NCBI RefSeq assembly: GCF_009604425.1
Contig: NZ_WEGI01000010.1
Location: 248,001 to 312,000, forward strand
DNA from: Nocardia aurantia
Lineage (GTDB): Bacteria > Actinomycetota > Actinomycetes > Mycobacteriales > Mycobacteriaceae
DNA length: 64,000 nt
Direction of reading: 5' to 3'
The translations under genes were made by a program, and so were the position numbers. Below are positions 42,617 to 51,292 of the stretch, piece after piece (positions within the stretch are counted from its first letter, which is position 1; the number at the start of each line of letters is the position of its first letter). Below the pieces are notes generated by a model. The model was not told the DNA's origin, did no database searches, and saw only the letters and a program-made list of their open reading frames with translations.

Positions 42617-43495
42617 ATGGCGGACAAGCAAGCGAGCCGCACCGCGATACTGGTGTGCCAGGGGCGTGCGGTGGCCGACGGCCGATTGGCGACGGGCCGG
42701 TTCAGTGATCCGGTGGCGCAACGATTCCTGCACGACGACGAGCGGGCGGCGGTCGAGCGGGCGCGGGCCGGCACGGTCCCGCAGGGCATGCGTCCCCGCA
42801 TGGAATACGAGATGCTCAACGCCACCGCGGCGGTCCTGGCCACCCGCACGGTGCTGATCGACGAGGCCGTCGCGGACCGGCCCACCACACAACTGGTGAT
42901 CCTCGGCGCGGGCCTCGACGGACGAGCCTGGCGGCTACCCGGCCTGGGCGATGTCGTCGTCTACGAGGTGGATCAGCCCGCCTCGCAACAGGACAAGCGC
43001 GAGCGGGCCGGCGATCTCACCCCCGTCGCGAAGGAATTGCGCTGGGTGCCGGTCGAATTCGGCCGCGACGAACTCGGCCCGGCGCTCGTGGCCGCCGGCT
43101 ACGACGCCGCACTGCCCAGCACCTGGATCTGGGAGGGAGTGCTGCCGTATCTCACTGCGGCACAAGTGGATTCGACCCTGGCAGCGGTGGGTGCGTGCTC
43201 CGCGCCGGGCAGTCGGCTGATCGCGACCTACCCGCTGCCCTCGCGTCTGGCCGCGATCGGCCGGCTCGGTATGCGCTTCTACAGTGTGATGTCCGGCGAC
43301 CGCGATCCCCTGGCGAACGAACCGCACATCTCGACCTGGACCACCCGCGAGATGGCCGCGATCCTCGCCGGGCACGGCTGGACCGTCACCGCCGATCACG
43401 CCCTGTACGAGACCTCGCAGAGCCTCGGCATCGCCGCGCCGCGAACCAGGTTCGTCGGCGACAGCCGCGCGGTGATCGCCGAGCGCCGGGCCTGA
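42617..43495 (+). CDS. Class I SAM-dependent methyltransferase, PPM/leucine carboxyl methyltransferase family
   Basis: The protein has 292 residues. It belongs to the PPM1/LCMT-like family that is expanded in mycobacteria and Nocardia. The SAM-binding motif I is VILGAGLDGRAWRL, followed by YEVDQPASQQDKRE (motif II acidic residue) and the helix WIWEGVLPYLTAAQVDSTL. The natural substrate of these enzymes is mostly unknown; small carboxylates or polyketide-type products are methylated by characterised members. Confidence 0.87.
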   Translation: MADKQASRTAILVCQGRAVADGRLATGRFSDPVAQRFLHDDERAAVERARAGTVPQGMRPRMEYEMLNATAAVLATRTVLIDEAVADRPTTQLVILGAGLDGRAWRLPGLGDVVVYEVDQPASQQDKRERAGDLTPVAKELRWVPVEFGRDELGPALVAAGYDAALPSTWIWEGVLPYLTAAQVDSTLAAVGACSAPGSRLIATYPLPSRLAAIGRLGMRFYSVMSGDRDPLANEPHISTWTTREMAAILAGHGWTVTADHALYETSQSLGIAAPRTRFVGDSRAVIAERRA

Positions 43496-43504
43496 ACCCA
43501 GCGA

Positions 43505-43541
43505 TCCCGGCACGCCATCGGCCGCACCCACGGTGCCGGGA
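43505..43541. terminator. Hairpin after the methyltransferase gene
   Basis: Arms TCCCGGCAC (43505-43513) and GTGCCGGGA (43533-43541) flank a 19-nt loop, 10 nt past the stop. The remaining interval to 43793 shows no gene. Confidence 0.5.
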
Positions 43542-43793
43542 CGGTCGGCGCGGCGACCTCACCACGGCCTTGCCCACGGGTGCGGTGCCGAAATGGTCGC
43601 TCCGGCCGCGACGACCACGACCGGCCGAGCGGGCCGTGCAGTCCTCGGCCCGCATCATCCCGACGGTGAACGGTTCGGTCTGTCGTGGCAACCGCTGCAC
43701 GTGGGTACGCCGGACTGATCACGCGGGTGGTCGGGCGGAGTAGCTGGGGCCGCAACTGTCCGTATGGCCGGCCCGGGTACGGCTCCGACCCGA

Positions 43794-44009
43794 TTACGCG
43801 CAGCAGCCTCCACCGCAACACCCGCCACCGCCGGTGGGGGCCGGTGCGGGGGAGGGAGCGCCGGACCCGGTCAGGGCGAAGGTGGTCAGCAGTTTCACCG
43901 TGTCGGTGTGCCCGTCCGGGCAGGATGCCGGCGCGCCGGCCTCGCTCATCGGCCGCCGCAGTTCGAAGGTGTCGGTGCACTCGCGGCAGCGGTACGCATA
44001 GGTCGGCAT
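43794..44009 (-). CDS. FmdB-type zinc ribbon protein with Cys-rich tail
   Basis: The protein has 71 residues. The N-terminal MPTYAYRCRECTDTFELRRPM followed by a second Cys is the FmdB/regulatory zinc-ribbon pattern (Zn ligands near Cys8, Cys11 and Cys30; the fourth position of the usual CxxC...CxxC is replaced by His in CPDGH). The C-terminus is an Ala/Pro/Gly linker ending in GGGGCC-GGG-CCA, with four Cys. Family members were first seen next to formamidase genes; their molecular role is unclear. The tail might bind metal. Confidence 0.75.
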   Translation of the reverse strand: MPTYAYRCRECTDTFELRRPMSEAGAPASCPDGHTDTVKLLTTFALTGSGAPSPAPAPTGGGGCCGGGCCA

Positions 44010-44111
44010 GACAGGATTATCGCCGGAATCCGTCCTGTCGCGAAACCGTGGATCGGGCCGTACGCTGCGCCGATTCGGCGCCCCGGCCGCCGGCGCCGAC
44101 GGACCGGCAGG

Positions 44112-44133
44112 TATGATCAACTGGTTGTCCAGT
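44112..44133 (+). promoter_or_regulatory. Promoter and short palindrome upstream of the biotin importer
   Basis: TATGAT (44112-44117) is a strong -10. A dyad ACTGG-TTGT-CCAGT (44120-44133) overlaps the expected transcription start. A biotin-responsive repressor site would be expected here, but I cannot match it to a known BirA or BioQ consensus. Confidence 0.5.
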
Positions 44134-44245
44134 GAATCACGCTGTGCCGCATCGCAATCCGCCCGGCGGTAGCGCGCGGCCGGTCCCGATGAAGGAAATG
44201 CGCTCGTATGTCCCTGTCCGTCCTCCCGCCCGGCGGTCTGTTCCG

Positions 44246-44920
44246 GTGATCGAGCTGGAGGACGTGGCCGTCGACTACGACGGCCACAGCGTGCTGAGTC
44301 GCGTCGACCTGCGGCTGACGGAGCGGCGCATCGGCGTCATCGGACAGAACGGCTCGGGGAAGAGCACCCTGGCCCGGCTGCTGAACGGACTGGTGCTGCC
44401 CGATACCGGCAGGGTCCGCGTGGACGGACTGGACACCCGGACCGCCGGTCGCCGGGTGCGGGCCAAGGTCGGCTTCGTCTTCCAGAATCCGGACAATCAG
44501 ATCGTCTTCCCGATCGTCGCCGAGGACATGGCGTTCGGCCTGAAGAATCTCGGGCTGCCCCGGAAGGAAATCCCGGCACGGGTACGCGCCGCGCTGGACG
44601 AATACGGCATCGCCGGCCTGGCCGAGCGGCAGAGCCATTCGCTCAGCGGTGGCGAGAAACAATTGGTCGCGCTGGCGTCGGTGCTGGTGATGCGGCCGGA
44701 ACTGGTCGTGTTCGACGAACCCACCACCATGCTGGACCTGCGCAACCGCAACCGCCTGCGCACGGTCATCGACACCATGCCGCAGGCCGCGATCGTCGTC
44801 ACCCACGACCTCGATCTACTGGGCGGCTACGACCGGGTGCTGGTCGTGCACGAGGGCACGATCGCGTGCGACAGCTCGCCGGCCGACGCGATCCGCTGGT
44901 ATCGGGAGCACTGTTCGTGA
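44246..44920 (+). CDS. bioM: Energy-coupling factor ATPase of a biotin importer (BioM)
   Basis: The protein has about 224 residues from GTG 44246, which matches the usual IELEDV start of ECF ATPases. No start has a clear ribosome binding site; GTG 44132, ATG 44189 and ATG 44198 are in-frame alternatives and would add a basic N-terminal extension. Walker A is GQNGSGKST, the Q-loop FQNPDNQIVFP is the ECF-type signature, the C-loop is SLSGGEKQ, Walker B is LVVFDEPTTMLD, and the switch His is VTHDLD. It powers vitamin uptake together with the following T and S components. Its stop overlaps the next start (GTGA). Confidence 0.88.
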   Translation: MIELEDVAVDYDGHSVLSRVDLRLTERRIGVIGQNGSGKSTLARLLNGLVLPDTGRVRVDGLDTRTAGRRVRAKVGFVFQNPDNQIVFPIVAEDMAFGLKNLGLPRKEIPARVRAALDEYGIAGLAERQSHSLSGGEKQLVALASVLVMRPELVVFDEPTTMLDLRNRNRLRTVIDTMPQAAIVVTHDLDLLGGYDRVLVVHEGTIACDSSPADAIRWYREHCS

Positions 44921-45558
44921 ACGACGGCCTGTACGTATCCGGGACGACGATCCCGCATCGACTGCCGGCCGGGCCGAAGTTCGCGGCGCTGTTCGTCGCG
45001 GGCATCGGATTGTTCCTGGTCGATTCCCTGCCGGTGGCGGCCGCGGCGGCCGTGGTCGCGGCGCTGATCCTGCTGTCGTGCCGGATGCCGTGGCGGACGT
45101 TGCGCGCCCGGCTCACCCCGCTGGTGTGGATGCTGGGCTGCTTCTTCGCACTCACTGCCGTGTTGCAGGATCTGCACACCGCGCTGCTGACGTTGTCGCG
45201 GCTGCTCGCCGTCCTGCTGCTCGCCCTGGCGGTCACCCTGACCACCCCGCCGATCCAGGTGCTGGACCTGTTCGAGCGCCTCGCGGGTCTGCTCCGGTAC
45301 GTCGGGGTGCGCAATACCGAGCGGATCGGCCTGAGCATCGCCCTGGTACTGCGTTTCGTGCCGGAGGTGCACCGGCACTTCCTCGACATCCGCGAGGCGC
45401 AGCGGGCCCGTGGCCTGCACGCCAACCCGGTCGCCCTGCTGGTGCCGCTGCTCGTCCGCACCCTGAAATCCGCCGACGACGTGGCCGCGGCCGTCGACGC
45501 GCGCTGTTATCCGCCCGAGCCCGCCGCAGCGGACCGTACCGAGGAGAAATATTCGTGA
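44917..45558 (+). CDS. bioN: Energy-coupling factor transmembrane (T) component (BioN)
   Basis: The protein has 213 residues with four to five transmembrane segments (KFAALFVAGIGLFLV, PVAAAAAVVAALILL, LLAVLLLALAVTL). The CbiQ/EcfT signature reads REAQRARGL, and a helix near PLLVRTLKSADDVAAAVDARCY couples to the ATPase. GTG 44917 overlaps the ATPase stop and its own stop overlaps the bioY GTG, so all three are translationally coupled. Confidence 0.88.
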   Translation: MNDGLYVSGTTIPHRLPAGPKFAALFVAGIGLFLVDSLPVAAAAAVVAALILLSCRMPWRTLRARLTPLVWMLGCFFALTAVLQDLHTALLTLSRLLAVLLLALAVTLTTPPIQVLDLFERLAGLLRYVGVRNTERIGLSIALVLRFVPEVHRHFLDIREAQRARGLHANPVALLVPLLVRTLKSADDVAAAVDARCYPPEPAAADRTEEKYS

Positions 45559-46169
45559 ACCGACCGGCCGATCGCGTCGCCACCCGCGATGTCGTCCTCG
45601 TCGCGCTGTTCGCGGCGATCATCGTCGCGCTGGGCCTGATCCCGCCGATCAGCGTCGGCTTCATCGCCGTACCGATCACGATGCAGACGCTCGGCGTCAT
45701 GCTGGCCGGCGCGATCCTGGGCTCGGTGCGCGGCATGCTGGCCTGCGCCCTGGTCGCGCTGCTCACCGCGGCGGGCCTGCCGGTGTTGTCCGGCGGCCGC
45801 GGCGGACTCGGCGTCTTCGCCGGGCCCACGGCTGGCTACCTGGTCGGCTGGCTGCCCGGCGCGCTCGTGACCGGCGCCATCGCCCAGCTGTGGGCCTGGC
45901 GGCTGACCACCCGCTGGCTGCGCGTCGTGGTGTTGTTCGTCGCGGCGGTCGTCGGCGGCATCGCCGTGGTGTACGCCGTCGGCATCCCGTGGCTGTCAGC
46001 CAACACCGGCATCTCCCTGCACAAGGCGTTCTCGTCCGGCATGGTGTTCGTCCCCGGCGACCTGATCAAGGCCGGCATCGTCGCCCTGGTCGCCGACGGC
46101 GTCCTGCGTTCGTACAGCGTCCTGCCCGCCCGGAGAAAAGCTGTGCGTCCCGAGCCCTCGGCGCGCTGA
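45555..46169 (+). CDS. bioY: Biotin transporter substrate-binding component BioY
   Basis: The protein has 204 residues and six membrane segments. Family signatures are VPITMQTLGVMLAGAILG and GLPVLSGGRGGLGVFAGPTAGYLVGW, which carries the biotin-binding loop. It captures biotin outside and passes it through BioN/BioM. GTG 45555 follows GAGGAGAAA (45541-45549) at 5 nt. Confidence 0.93.
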   Translation: MNRPADRVATRDVVLVALFAAIIVALGLIPPISVGFIAVPITMQTLGVMLAGAILGSVRGMLACALVALLTAAGLPVLSGGRGGLGVFAGPTAGYLVGWLPGALVTGAIAQLWAWRLTTRWLRVVVLFVAAVVGGIAVVYAVGIPWLSANTGISLHKAFSSGMVFVPGDLIKAGIVALVADGVLRSYSVLPARRKAVRPEPSAR

Positions 46170-46555
46170 ATCCGCACCGGTGAGCGTGCCGCCGAACTCC
46201 GCCGACCCGGGTCCCCGTCGAGCCGGGTGTGGTCGGCTCCGGCCTGAGCGACACGACGAGTCCCGCTGCGGCTGTCATCTCGGCGGCTCTTGATCGCTGC
46301 CGCACCGATGTGCGTTCGAGACCGGGACCGTGGGCGGATCGCTCATACTTTGTGGGATGCCTGTACATCTGCGGCCGTGGCGGTGAGCACCGCGCACGCG
46401 CAAAGGTCCCCCGCAACGCCCGTGCCCGCGATCGAGTAATGCTGCACCGATCTGAATCGCTGCTGTCCTTTTGCTTTCGGTGCGGCCATCGCGTAATCCA
46501 TCGAGCTCTCCGGGAAGTCCTCATTCGTGTGTCACATCGACCGAAAGGACATTCG
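46170..46555. other. 386-bp gap upstream of the toxin-like cassette
   Basis: No gene is visible. The sequence is noticeably more AT-rich towards the toxin start. A GCACCGA (46444-46450) / TCGGTGC (46477-46483) inverted pair is present, and AAAGGA precedes the next ATG. The promoter should be here, but I cannot place it confidently. Confidence 0.4.
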
Positions 46556-47737
46556 ATGACCAACTTCGATATCGGGCCCCGTGGATTGGCCGGAGCGAGC
46601 GAGCAGGGTAGGGCAAGCTTCGTGCTGAGCCGGGCCGAGTGGATCAGTATCCAGACATACGCCAAAGAAGCTTCCGTCCTCCCGACGACACAGACCGAGT
46701 TCCGGAACTCCCTGGGCACAGGTGCACCCACCGACCTGTCGGACTTCACCAAGTTGATCAACGCCTACCGTGCGATCCACGGTAACGCCACGCGTTGGCA
46801 AGACGCGATATACCCTGCCGCGATCAGCCTGGCCAGCGATATCCACGAGTACGGTTCGACCATGCCGCCCGTCTATTATCCGGCCATCAAAGATTTGGCG
46901 GACTCGCTGGTGAGCAAGCCGAACGACCAGCATGCAAAAGCCAAACTGGCAGCGATTCTCGACCAGTTGAAGCGAGAGGCCGACTCGCGGGTGCAGAAAG
47001 CGTCCGACGTCGGCAGGCAAATCACTGAATTCGCGAAGAATATCGAGTCCGACAAGACGACGATGCTGGGCGTAGACGGCAAATCCGGCCTGGTCGCCTA
47101 CTACGATGAGAAGTACGGCGCAACCAGCAAGGCGGCAGTCGATATCGCGAATAAGCTCAAAAAGAACAGGGACGCCCTGAAGGCGGCGAACGAAAGATAT
47201 AACCATGATGTCGTGGTGGCCGCGACCACGCCGACGTACGCGTGGCTCGGACCGGCCGGGTTGGTCGCCGCGGCAGTGGTGGCCGGCATATACGGCTCGG
47301 ATGCCACCGCGGCCCTGCGCGAGATAGACGCCCTCAAGGAGAAGATCAAATCGTTGGAGGCGGATGCGGCTGCCAATGTGATCCTGATGCACGCGGTCTG
47401 GTCCGCTCACAACAGTTCCACGGTGATCGGTAAGGACCTGGCAAGCGCCATGCCGGTGATCCAGAAGATCGAGGGTGTGTGGGGGGCCATCTCGAATGAC
47501 CTCGCGGCTGTCCGCACACTGATCGACACCAACATCGAGAAGGTTTCGCCGATCATCATGGACTGCGGCGTCGACGCGGCCATCCGCGACTGGGCCGCGG
47601 TAGCGGACGAGGCCGACAAGTTCCGGGTGAACGCTTTCGTCACCGAGCAGCCGCCCACCGCTGTGGACCAGTTGACCTTGGAGGCGTGGAGGCTGGCGAC
47701 CCTCATCACACCGAACGAAATCCTCGTAGGCGTATAG
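46556..47737 (+). CDS. XaxA-like alpha-helical pore-forming toxin component A
   Basis: The protein has 393 residues and is almost entirely helical, with no signal peptide. N-terminal region: WISIQTYAKEASVLPTTQTEF and DLSDFTKLINAY; then WQDAIYPAAISLASDIHEYG and the block PPVYYPAIKDL, all strongly reminiscent of alpha-xenorhabdolysin subunit A. A long coiled-coil (about 115-218) precedes one hydrophobic hairpin-sized segment (about 219-247, WLGPAGLVAAAVVAGIYG), then a second coiled-coil. This helix/hydrophobic tongue/helix layout is that of ClyA/HBL/Nhe/Xax pore formers. AAAGGA is 6 nt before ATG 46556. A large partner follows after 11 bp. Resemblance is from memory; no search was run. Confidence 0.72.
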   Translation: MTNFDIGPRGLAGASEQGRASFVLSRAEWISIQTYAKEASVLPTTQTEFRNSLGTGAPTDLSDFTKLINAYRAIHGNATRWQDAIYPAAISLASDIHEYGSTMPPVYYPAIKDLADSLVSKPNDQHAKAKLAAILDQLKREADSRVQKASDVGRQITEFAKNIESDKTTMLGVDGKSGLVAYYDEKYGATSKAAVDIANKLKKNRDALKAANERYNHDVVVAATTPTYAWLGPAGLVAAAVVAGIYGSDATAALREIDALKEKIKSLEADAAANVILMHAVWSAHNSSTVIGKDLASAMPVIQKIEGVWGAISNDLAAVRTLIDTNIEKVSPIIMDCGVDAAIRDWAAVADEADKFRVNAFVTEQPPTAVDQLTLEAWRLATLITPNEILVGV

Positions 47738-47748
47738 AGGGGTCCGCC

Positions 47749-50151
47749 GTGTACGGCTCGACGCAGTCCTACGAATGGCGCAGGCTCTACGAGGAACTCG
47801 AACGCGAAGGCCGCGTGCCCTGCGCGTCGGCCACGGAGATCGACGCCAACCACGCCGTGTTCCGCGCGATGTACCTCGATCTGAGCGAGGTTCGAACCGC
47901 GTTGCGGAGTTCGGGTTTCGACCCTCCGCTGGTGATGCTGATCGCCGACGTCGTGAATGTCCCCGCCGGGACCTCATGGCGCCTTCGCGACATGGTGTTG
48001 TGGATTCAGGCGCGGCGGGTGCAGAGCGACGAGCGACTGAAGGTCACGCTGGACTTTCGCGACAACCATGGTGCCCGATTCGTGCTTTTCTGCGACGAGT
48101 TGGCCGGCAGCGTGCAGGGCGAGGCGGTGACCGCCTCCGGCGACATCGCCCTGCCCGTCATCGAAGCTGCGCCACCGGCGGGTGGCGTATGGATCAAATG
48201 TGGCGGCGGCAACCCGGTCCAGAGCTCTCTGGACCGATCCATGGGTGTCGCACCACAGTCCGTGGACTATCTGCACCAGGCGTTGCGCACCGAATTCCTC
48301 GTGGCCGCCCTGATCTACGACACCCACCCGCAGCTGGCACTGCGCCAGCTGACGTGGCTGAAGAACTGGTCGGGGCACCACCCCGACCTGCTGGATGTGT
48401 TCCTGCGCAGTTCCTCGCTGCTGACCCTGCTCACCGCGCAGATGCACGCGGAGTCCGACGGCGCGATCTTCGTCCCGTACCTGAGCCGGCAGGTCTACAC
48501 CGAACTGGCGAAGGCATTCGTCGCCCAGGCCGAGCAATACGAGGCCGACTACCAGGCCCTCGGTACCCAGAAGGTCGTCACCGACAACTTCGTTCAGCTC
48601 GCCGAGACCTTGCTGGCGAACAAAATCCACGAGACCCGCTTCACCACCCGGCTGCTCGCTCAGGCGAAAACCAACTTCGAGAACGCGACTGCCGCAGTCA
48701 CCGCCGCGCAGCACCAGCTGGAGAAGGCCCAGCGCGTCGCCGGTGACCTGCAGATCGACTTCGAGCAGGTCGGGGTACCCGAGTGGAAACAGAAAAAGAT
48801 CCTCGAGACGACCATCACGCTCGGCACCGCGATCATCACCTTCGGTGTCGGGATCGCCGGAATGCTCGTCGGTGACCCCGCCGCAGGCGCCGCCGCCGCG
48901 GGCTCCGCGATCAAGGGAGTGCAAGCGGTCGAAGCCGCCGCCAGGGCCGGGAGTGAGCTCGCGGACCTGGCCAAGAGCCTCGCGGACTGCATGGACCAAC
49001 TCGAGAAGATCGCGGAGGTGCTGCAGAAGGTCTACGTCCTGTCCATGGAGATCGTCGCCGCGGTCGAGAGCTTCCACGACGCGGAGAACCGCGCGGACAA
49101 GCTCAGAAAGACGAACCTCGACACCGACGGGGCGGACCTCACCGCGATCTACCAATGGCAGATCTACCGGCAGAACACCGAAGCCATGCTCGCCGGCCCG
49201 ATCCAGGAGGGCATCGGGTACGCCAAAAACCTCGCACTCGCTGTCGACGCTGTCGCCATCTACGGCCAGGGATTGGCCACCGCCCAGGTGGCGGCGGTCG
49301 CGGCAGGTCAGCAATACGCCTCGGTCAGCCTGCAGAAAAAGTTGGCCGAGCAGGAGCAACAGCAGCTGGAGAAGTACGTGCGTTCCCTGGTCGAGGGTCA
49401 AGCGCCGATGCCTGCGTTGATGCAGCGCTTGTACCGGCGCTACCTCGACATGAAAAGCTCACTGTTCACCGCGTTGCAGGGTTACCGGGCCTCGTACTTC
49501 TACTGGGCTCTCGCGCCCTCGGTCGTTCGCCCGCGCATTCTCGACGACGTCGGGCAACTCGCGGCCGGACTGACCGACCTGACCAACATCACCATGGACT
49601 CCGCCACGGCCCTCGAGCGCTTCTTCCGACCGCCACAGATTCTCTCCGACAAGAGATTCATCATCGACGACAGAACCGCGCCCGAGATATTCGCCGAATT
49701 CAAGAAAACCGGTACCGCCTGCTTCACAATCCCCCTGGAGACCGACGAGTTCGCCGACTTCGGGCGAGTCCGCCTCACACGGGTGAGGGTATGGATAGAG
49801 AACGCCGCACTGCGCCACGGCACATCGGTCAGAGTGCAGATCGGAACGCAGGGCGGCTACCTCGACCGCGACCGGGAAAAGACCTACCAATTCACCAGCA
49901 AGCCGCTGAATCGCATCTTCGAGTACCGGGTGTCCCCCAAGAAAATCGGCTCCCCCGACTGGACCTTCGACAACAGCACCTACGGCTACGTGGCGGTCGA
50001 TGGCGCAGTCGACCGCGAAGTGAGCTACGGCTACTTCGAACCGACCCCGTTCGCCGCATGGAACGTCACGATCAACCCGTCGAGAGTCGACCTGTCCAAT
50101 GCCACCGCGATCACCATGCAGTTCTCCGGCTCGATAATCCACGACGCGTGA
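47749..50151 (+). CDS. Large putative partner of the XaxA-like toxin (component B)
   Basis: The protein has 800 residues from GTG 47749, with AGAGGGG 6 nt upstream and only 11 bp after gene A. Three parts are visible: an N-terminal mixed domain (about 1-175), a long helical middle (about 175-640) containing a strongly hydrophobic Gly/Ala-rich stretch at 353-388 flanked by coiled-coils, and a beta-rich C-terminus (about 665-800; RVRLTRVRVWIENAAL, SVRVQIGTQGG, ITMQFSGSII) that looks like a binding module. It has no signal peptide. It is too long to be a plain XaxB (about 350 residues). It resembles a Tc- or alpha-pore-forming-type component in layout only. I recognise no named family. Confidence 0.6.
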   Translation: MYGSTQSYEWRRLYEELEREGRVPCASATEIDANHAVFRAMYLDLSEVRTALRSSGFDPPLVMLIADVVNVPAGTSWRLRDMVLWIQARRVQSDERLKVTLDFRDNHGARFVLFCDELAGSVQGEAVTASGDIALPVIEAAPPAGGVWIKCGGGNPVQSSLDRSMGVAPQSVDYLHQALRTEFLVAALIYDTHPQLALRQLTWLKNWSGHHPDLLDVFLRSSSLLTLLTAQMHAESDGAIFVPYLSRQVYTELAKAFVAQAEQYEADYQALGTQKVVTDNFVQLAETLLANKIHETRFTTRLLAQAKTNFENATAAVTAAQHQLEKAQRVAGDLQIDFEQVGVPEWKQKKILETTITLGTAIITFGVGIAGMLVGDPAAGAAAAGSAIKGVQAVEAAARAGSELADLAKSLADCMDQLEKIAEVLQKVYVLSMEIVAAVESFHDAENRADKLRKTNLDTDGADLTAIYQWQIYRQNTEAMLAGPIQEGIGYAKNLALAVDAVAIYGQGLATAQVAAVAAGQQYASVSLQKKLAEQEQQQLEKYVRSLVEGQAPMPALMQRLYRRYLDMKSSLFTALQGYRASYFYWALAPSVVRPRILDDVGQLAAGLTDLTNITMDSATALERFFRPPQILSDKRFIIDDRTAPEIFAEFKKTGTACFTIPLETDEFADFGRVRLTRVRVWIENAALRHGTSVRVQIGTQGGYLDRDREKTYQFTSKPLNRIFEYRVSPKKIGSPDWTFDNSTYGYVAVDGAVDREVSYGYFEPTPFAAWNVTINPSRVDLSNATAITMQFSGSIIHDA

Positions 50152-50317
50152 GGAAACCATCGGGCCGACTCGTGGGTATTCACGGGATTCGAATACGCCG
50201 GCCTTGCCGGTTGCGCGGCGCCGCCCGGCACGTTCGGCATCGAGAATCACCCGAGCCCAGCGAATCGGCCTGCCGCCCGGGGTAGTCAGGGCGAGGGGTG
50301 TCGGCCGGAGGCGCGGA

Positions 50318-51292
50318 TCAGGCCGGGCGGGCGACCGGGGTCCGGGTCGGCGCGGTGACGCGTTCGCGGGTGCGCATGGCCGACCAGACCGCGGCGGTGG
50401 CGGCGGTGCAGGCCGCGGCGCCGCCGACGTGGCAGGCGACCAGGGCCGCAGGGACGTGGGTGAAGTACTGGACGAGGCCGATGAGGCCCTGGGCGCAGAC
50501 CAGGATCACCAGCACCGTGAGCCGGGTGCGGATCGCGCGGGTGGTGCCGACGGCGGCCAGGCCGAAGCCGAGGCCGATCAGCAGGCACAGGTAGGCGACC
50601 AGCAGTTCGGCGTGCGCGTGGACCAGCGTCACGATCTCCACCTGGAGGCGGGCGACCGGCTTGTCGGCGCTCTTGTCCCCGGCGTGCGGACCGGCGCCGG
50701 TCACCAGGGTTCCGGCCACCAGCACCCCGGCCAGCAGGACGGCGCTGAGTGCCGTGAGCCACCGCAGCGGGCTCGGGACCTGCGGCACGTCGACGCCGTC
50801 GTCGGGCTCGCCGACCTTCGCGTACAGCAGCGTGGCCAGCCACACCATCAGCATCGAGACGAGCAGGTGGATCGAGACGGTCCACCACAGCAGGCCGGTG
50901 CGGACGGTGATGCCACCGATGACGGCCTGCAGCACAGTGCCGCCCGGCATCAGCCACGCGTATCCGACCACCTCGCGCCGCCGCCGCGCGCGGATCACCG
51001 CGAGCACCACCAGCGCCGCGGACAACGTCACCGCGAAGGTGAGCAGCCGGTTGGAGAATTCGACGGTCTGATGCCAGAAGGGCACCTCGGCGTGCGGTAC
51101 CGGGGTGAAACTGCCTGGGAAGCACTGCGGCCAGGTAGGGCACCCCAGCCCGGACGATGTGACCCGCACGATCGCCCCGGTCACCGAGATCCCGGCCTGG
51201 GTCAGCACGGCGAACGCGGCGAGGATCCGCTGCACCCGCAGCGACGGCAGCGGCAGCAGGTCGACGATTCGCAAGAGGGCGCGTGACAGCAC
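50318..51292 (-). CDS. ctaA: Heme A synthase
   Basis: The protein has 324 residues with eight membrane segments. CtaA signatures: GAIVRVTSSGLGCPTWPQCFPG with its Cys pair, WHQTVEFSNRLLTF (heme-ligand His), HLLVSMLMVW and VHAHAELLVAYLCL. It oxidises heme O to heme A for cytochrome aa3. The N-terminus has about 15 extra residues if GTG 51292 is used, which the -10 spacing supports. It is convergent with the toxin-like gene B across a 166-bp gap with only a weak GTATTC/GAATAC stem. Confidence 0.93.
   Translation of the reverse strand: MLSRALLRIVDLLPLPSLRVQRILAAFAVLTQAGISVTGAIVRVTSSGLGCPTWPQCFPGSFTPVPHAEVPFWHQTVEFSNRLLTFAVTLSAALVVLAVIRARRRREVVGYAWLMPGGTVLQAVIGGITVRTGLLWWTVSIHLLVSMLMVWLATLLYAKVGEPDDGVDVPQVPSPLRWLTALSAVLLAGVLVAGTLVTGAGPHAGDKSADKPVARLQVEIVTLVHAHAELLVAYLCLLIGLGFGLAAVGTTRAIRTRLTVLVILVCAQGLIGLVQYFTHVPAALVACHVGGAAACTAATAAVWSAMRTRERVTAPTRTPVARPA

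Noticed and set aside
47749..50151. Naming gene B as XaxB
   Set aside because: It is about 800 residues, far longer than XaxB, with extra N- and C-terminal domains that I cannot match; only the architecture is suggestive.
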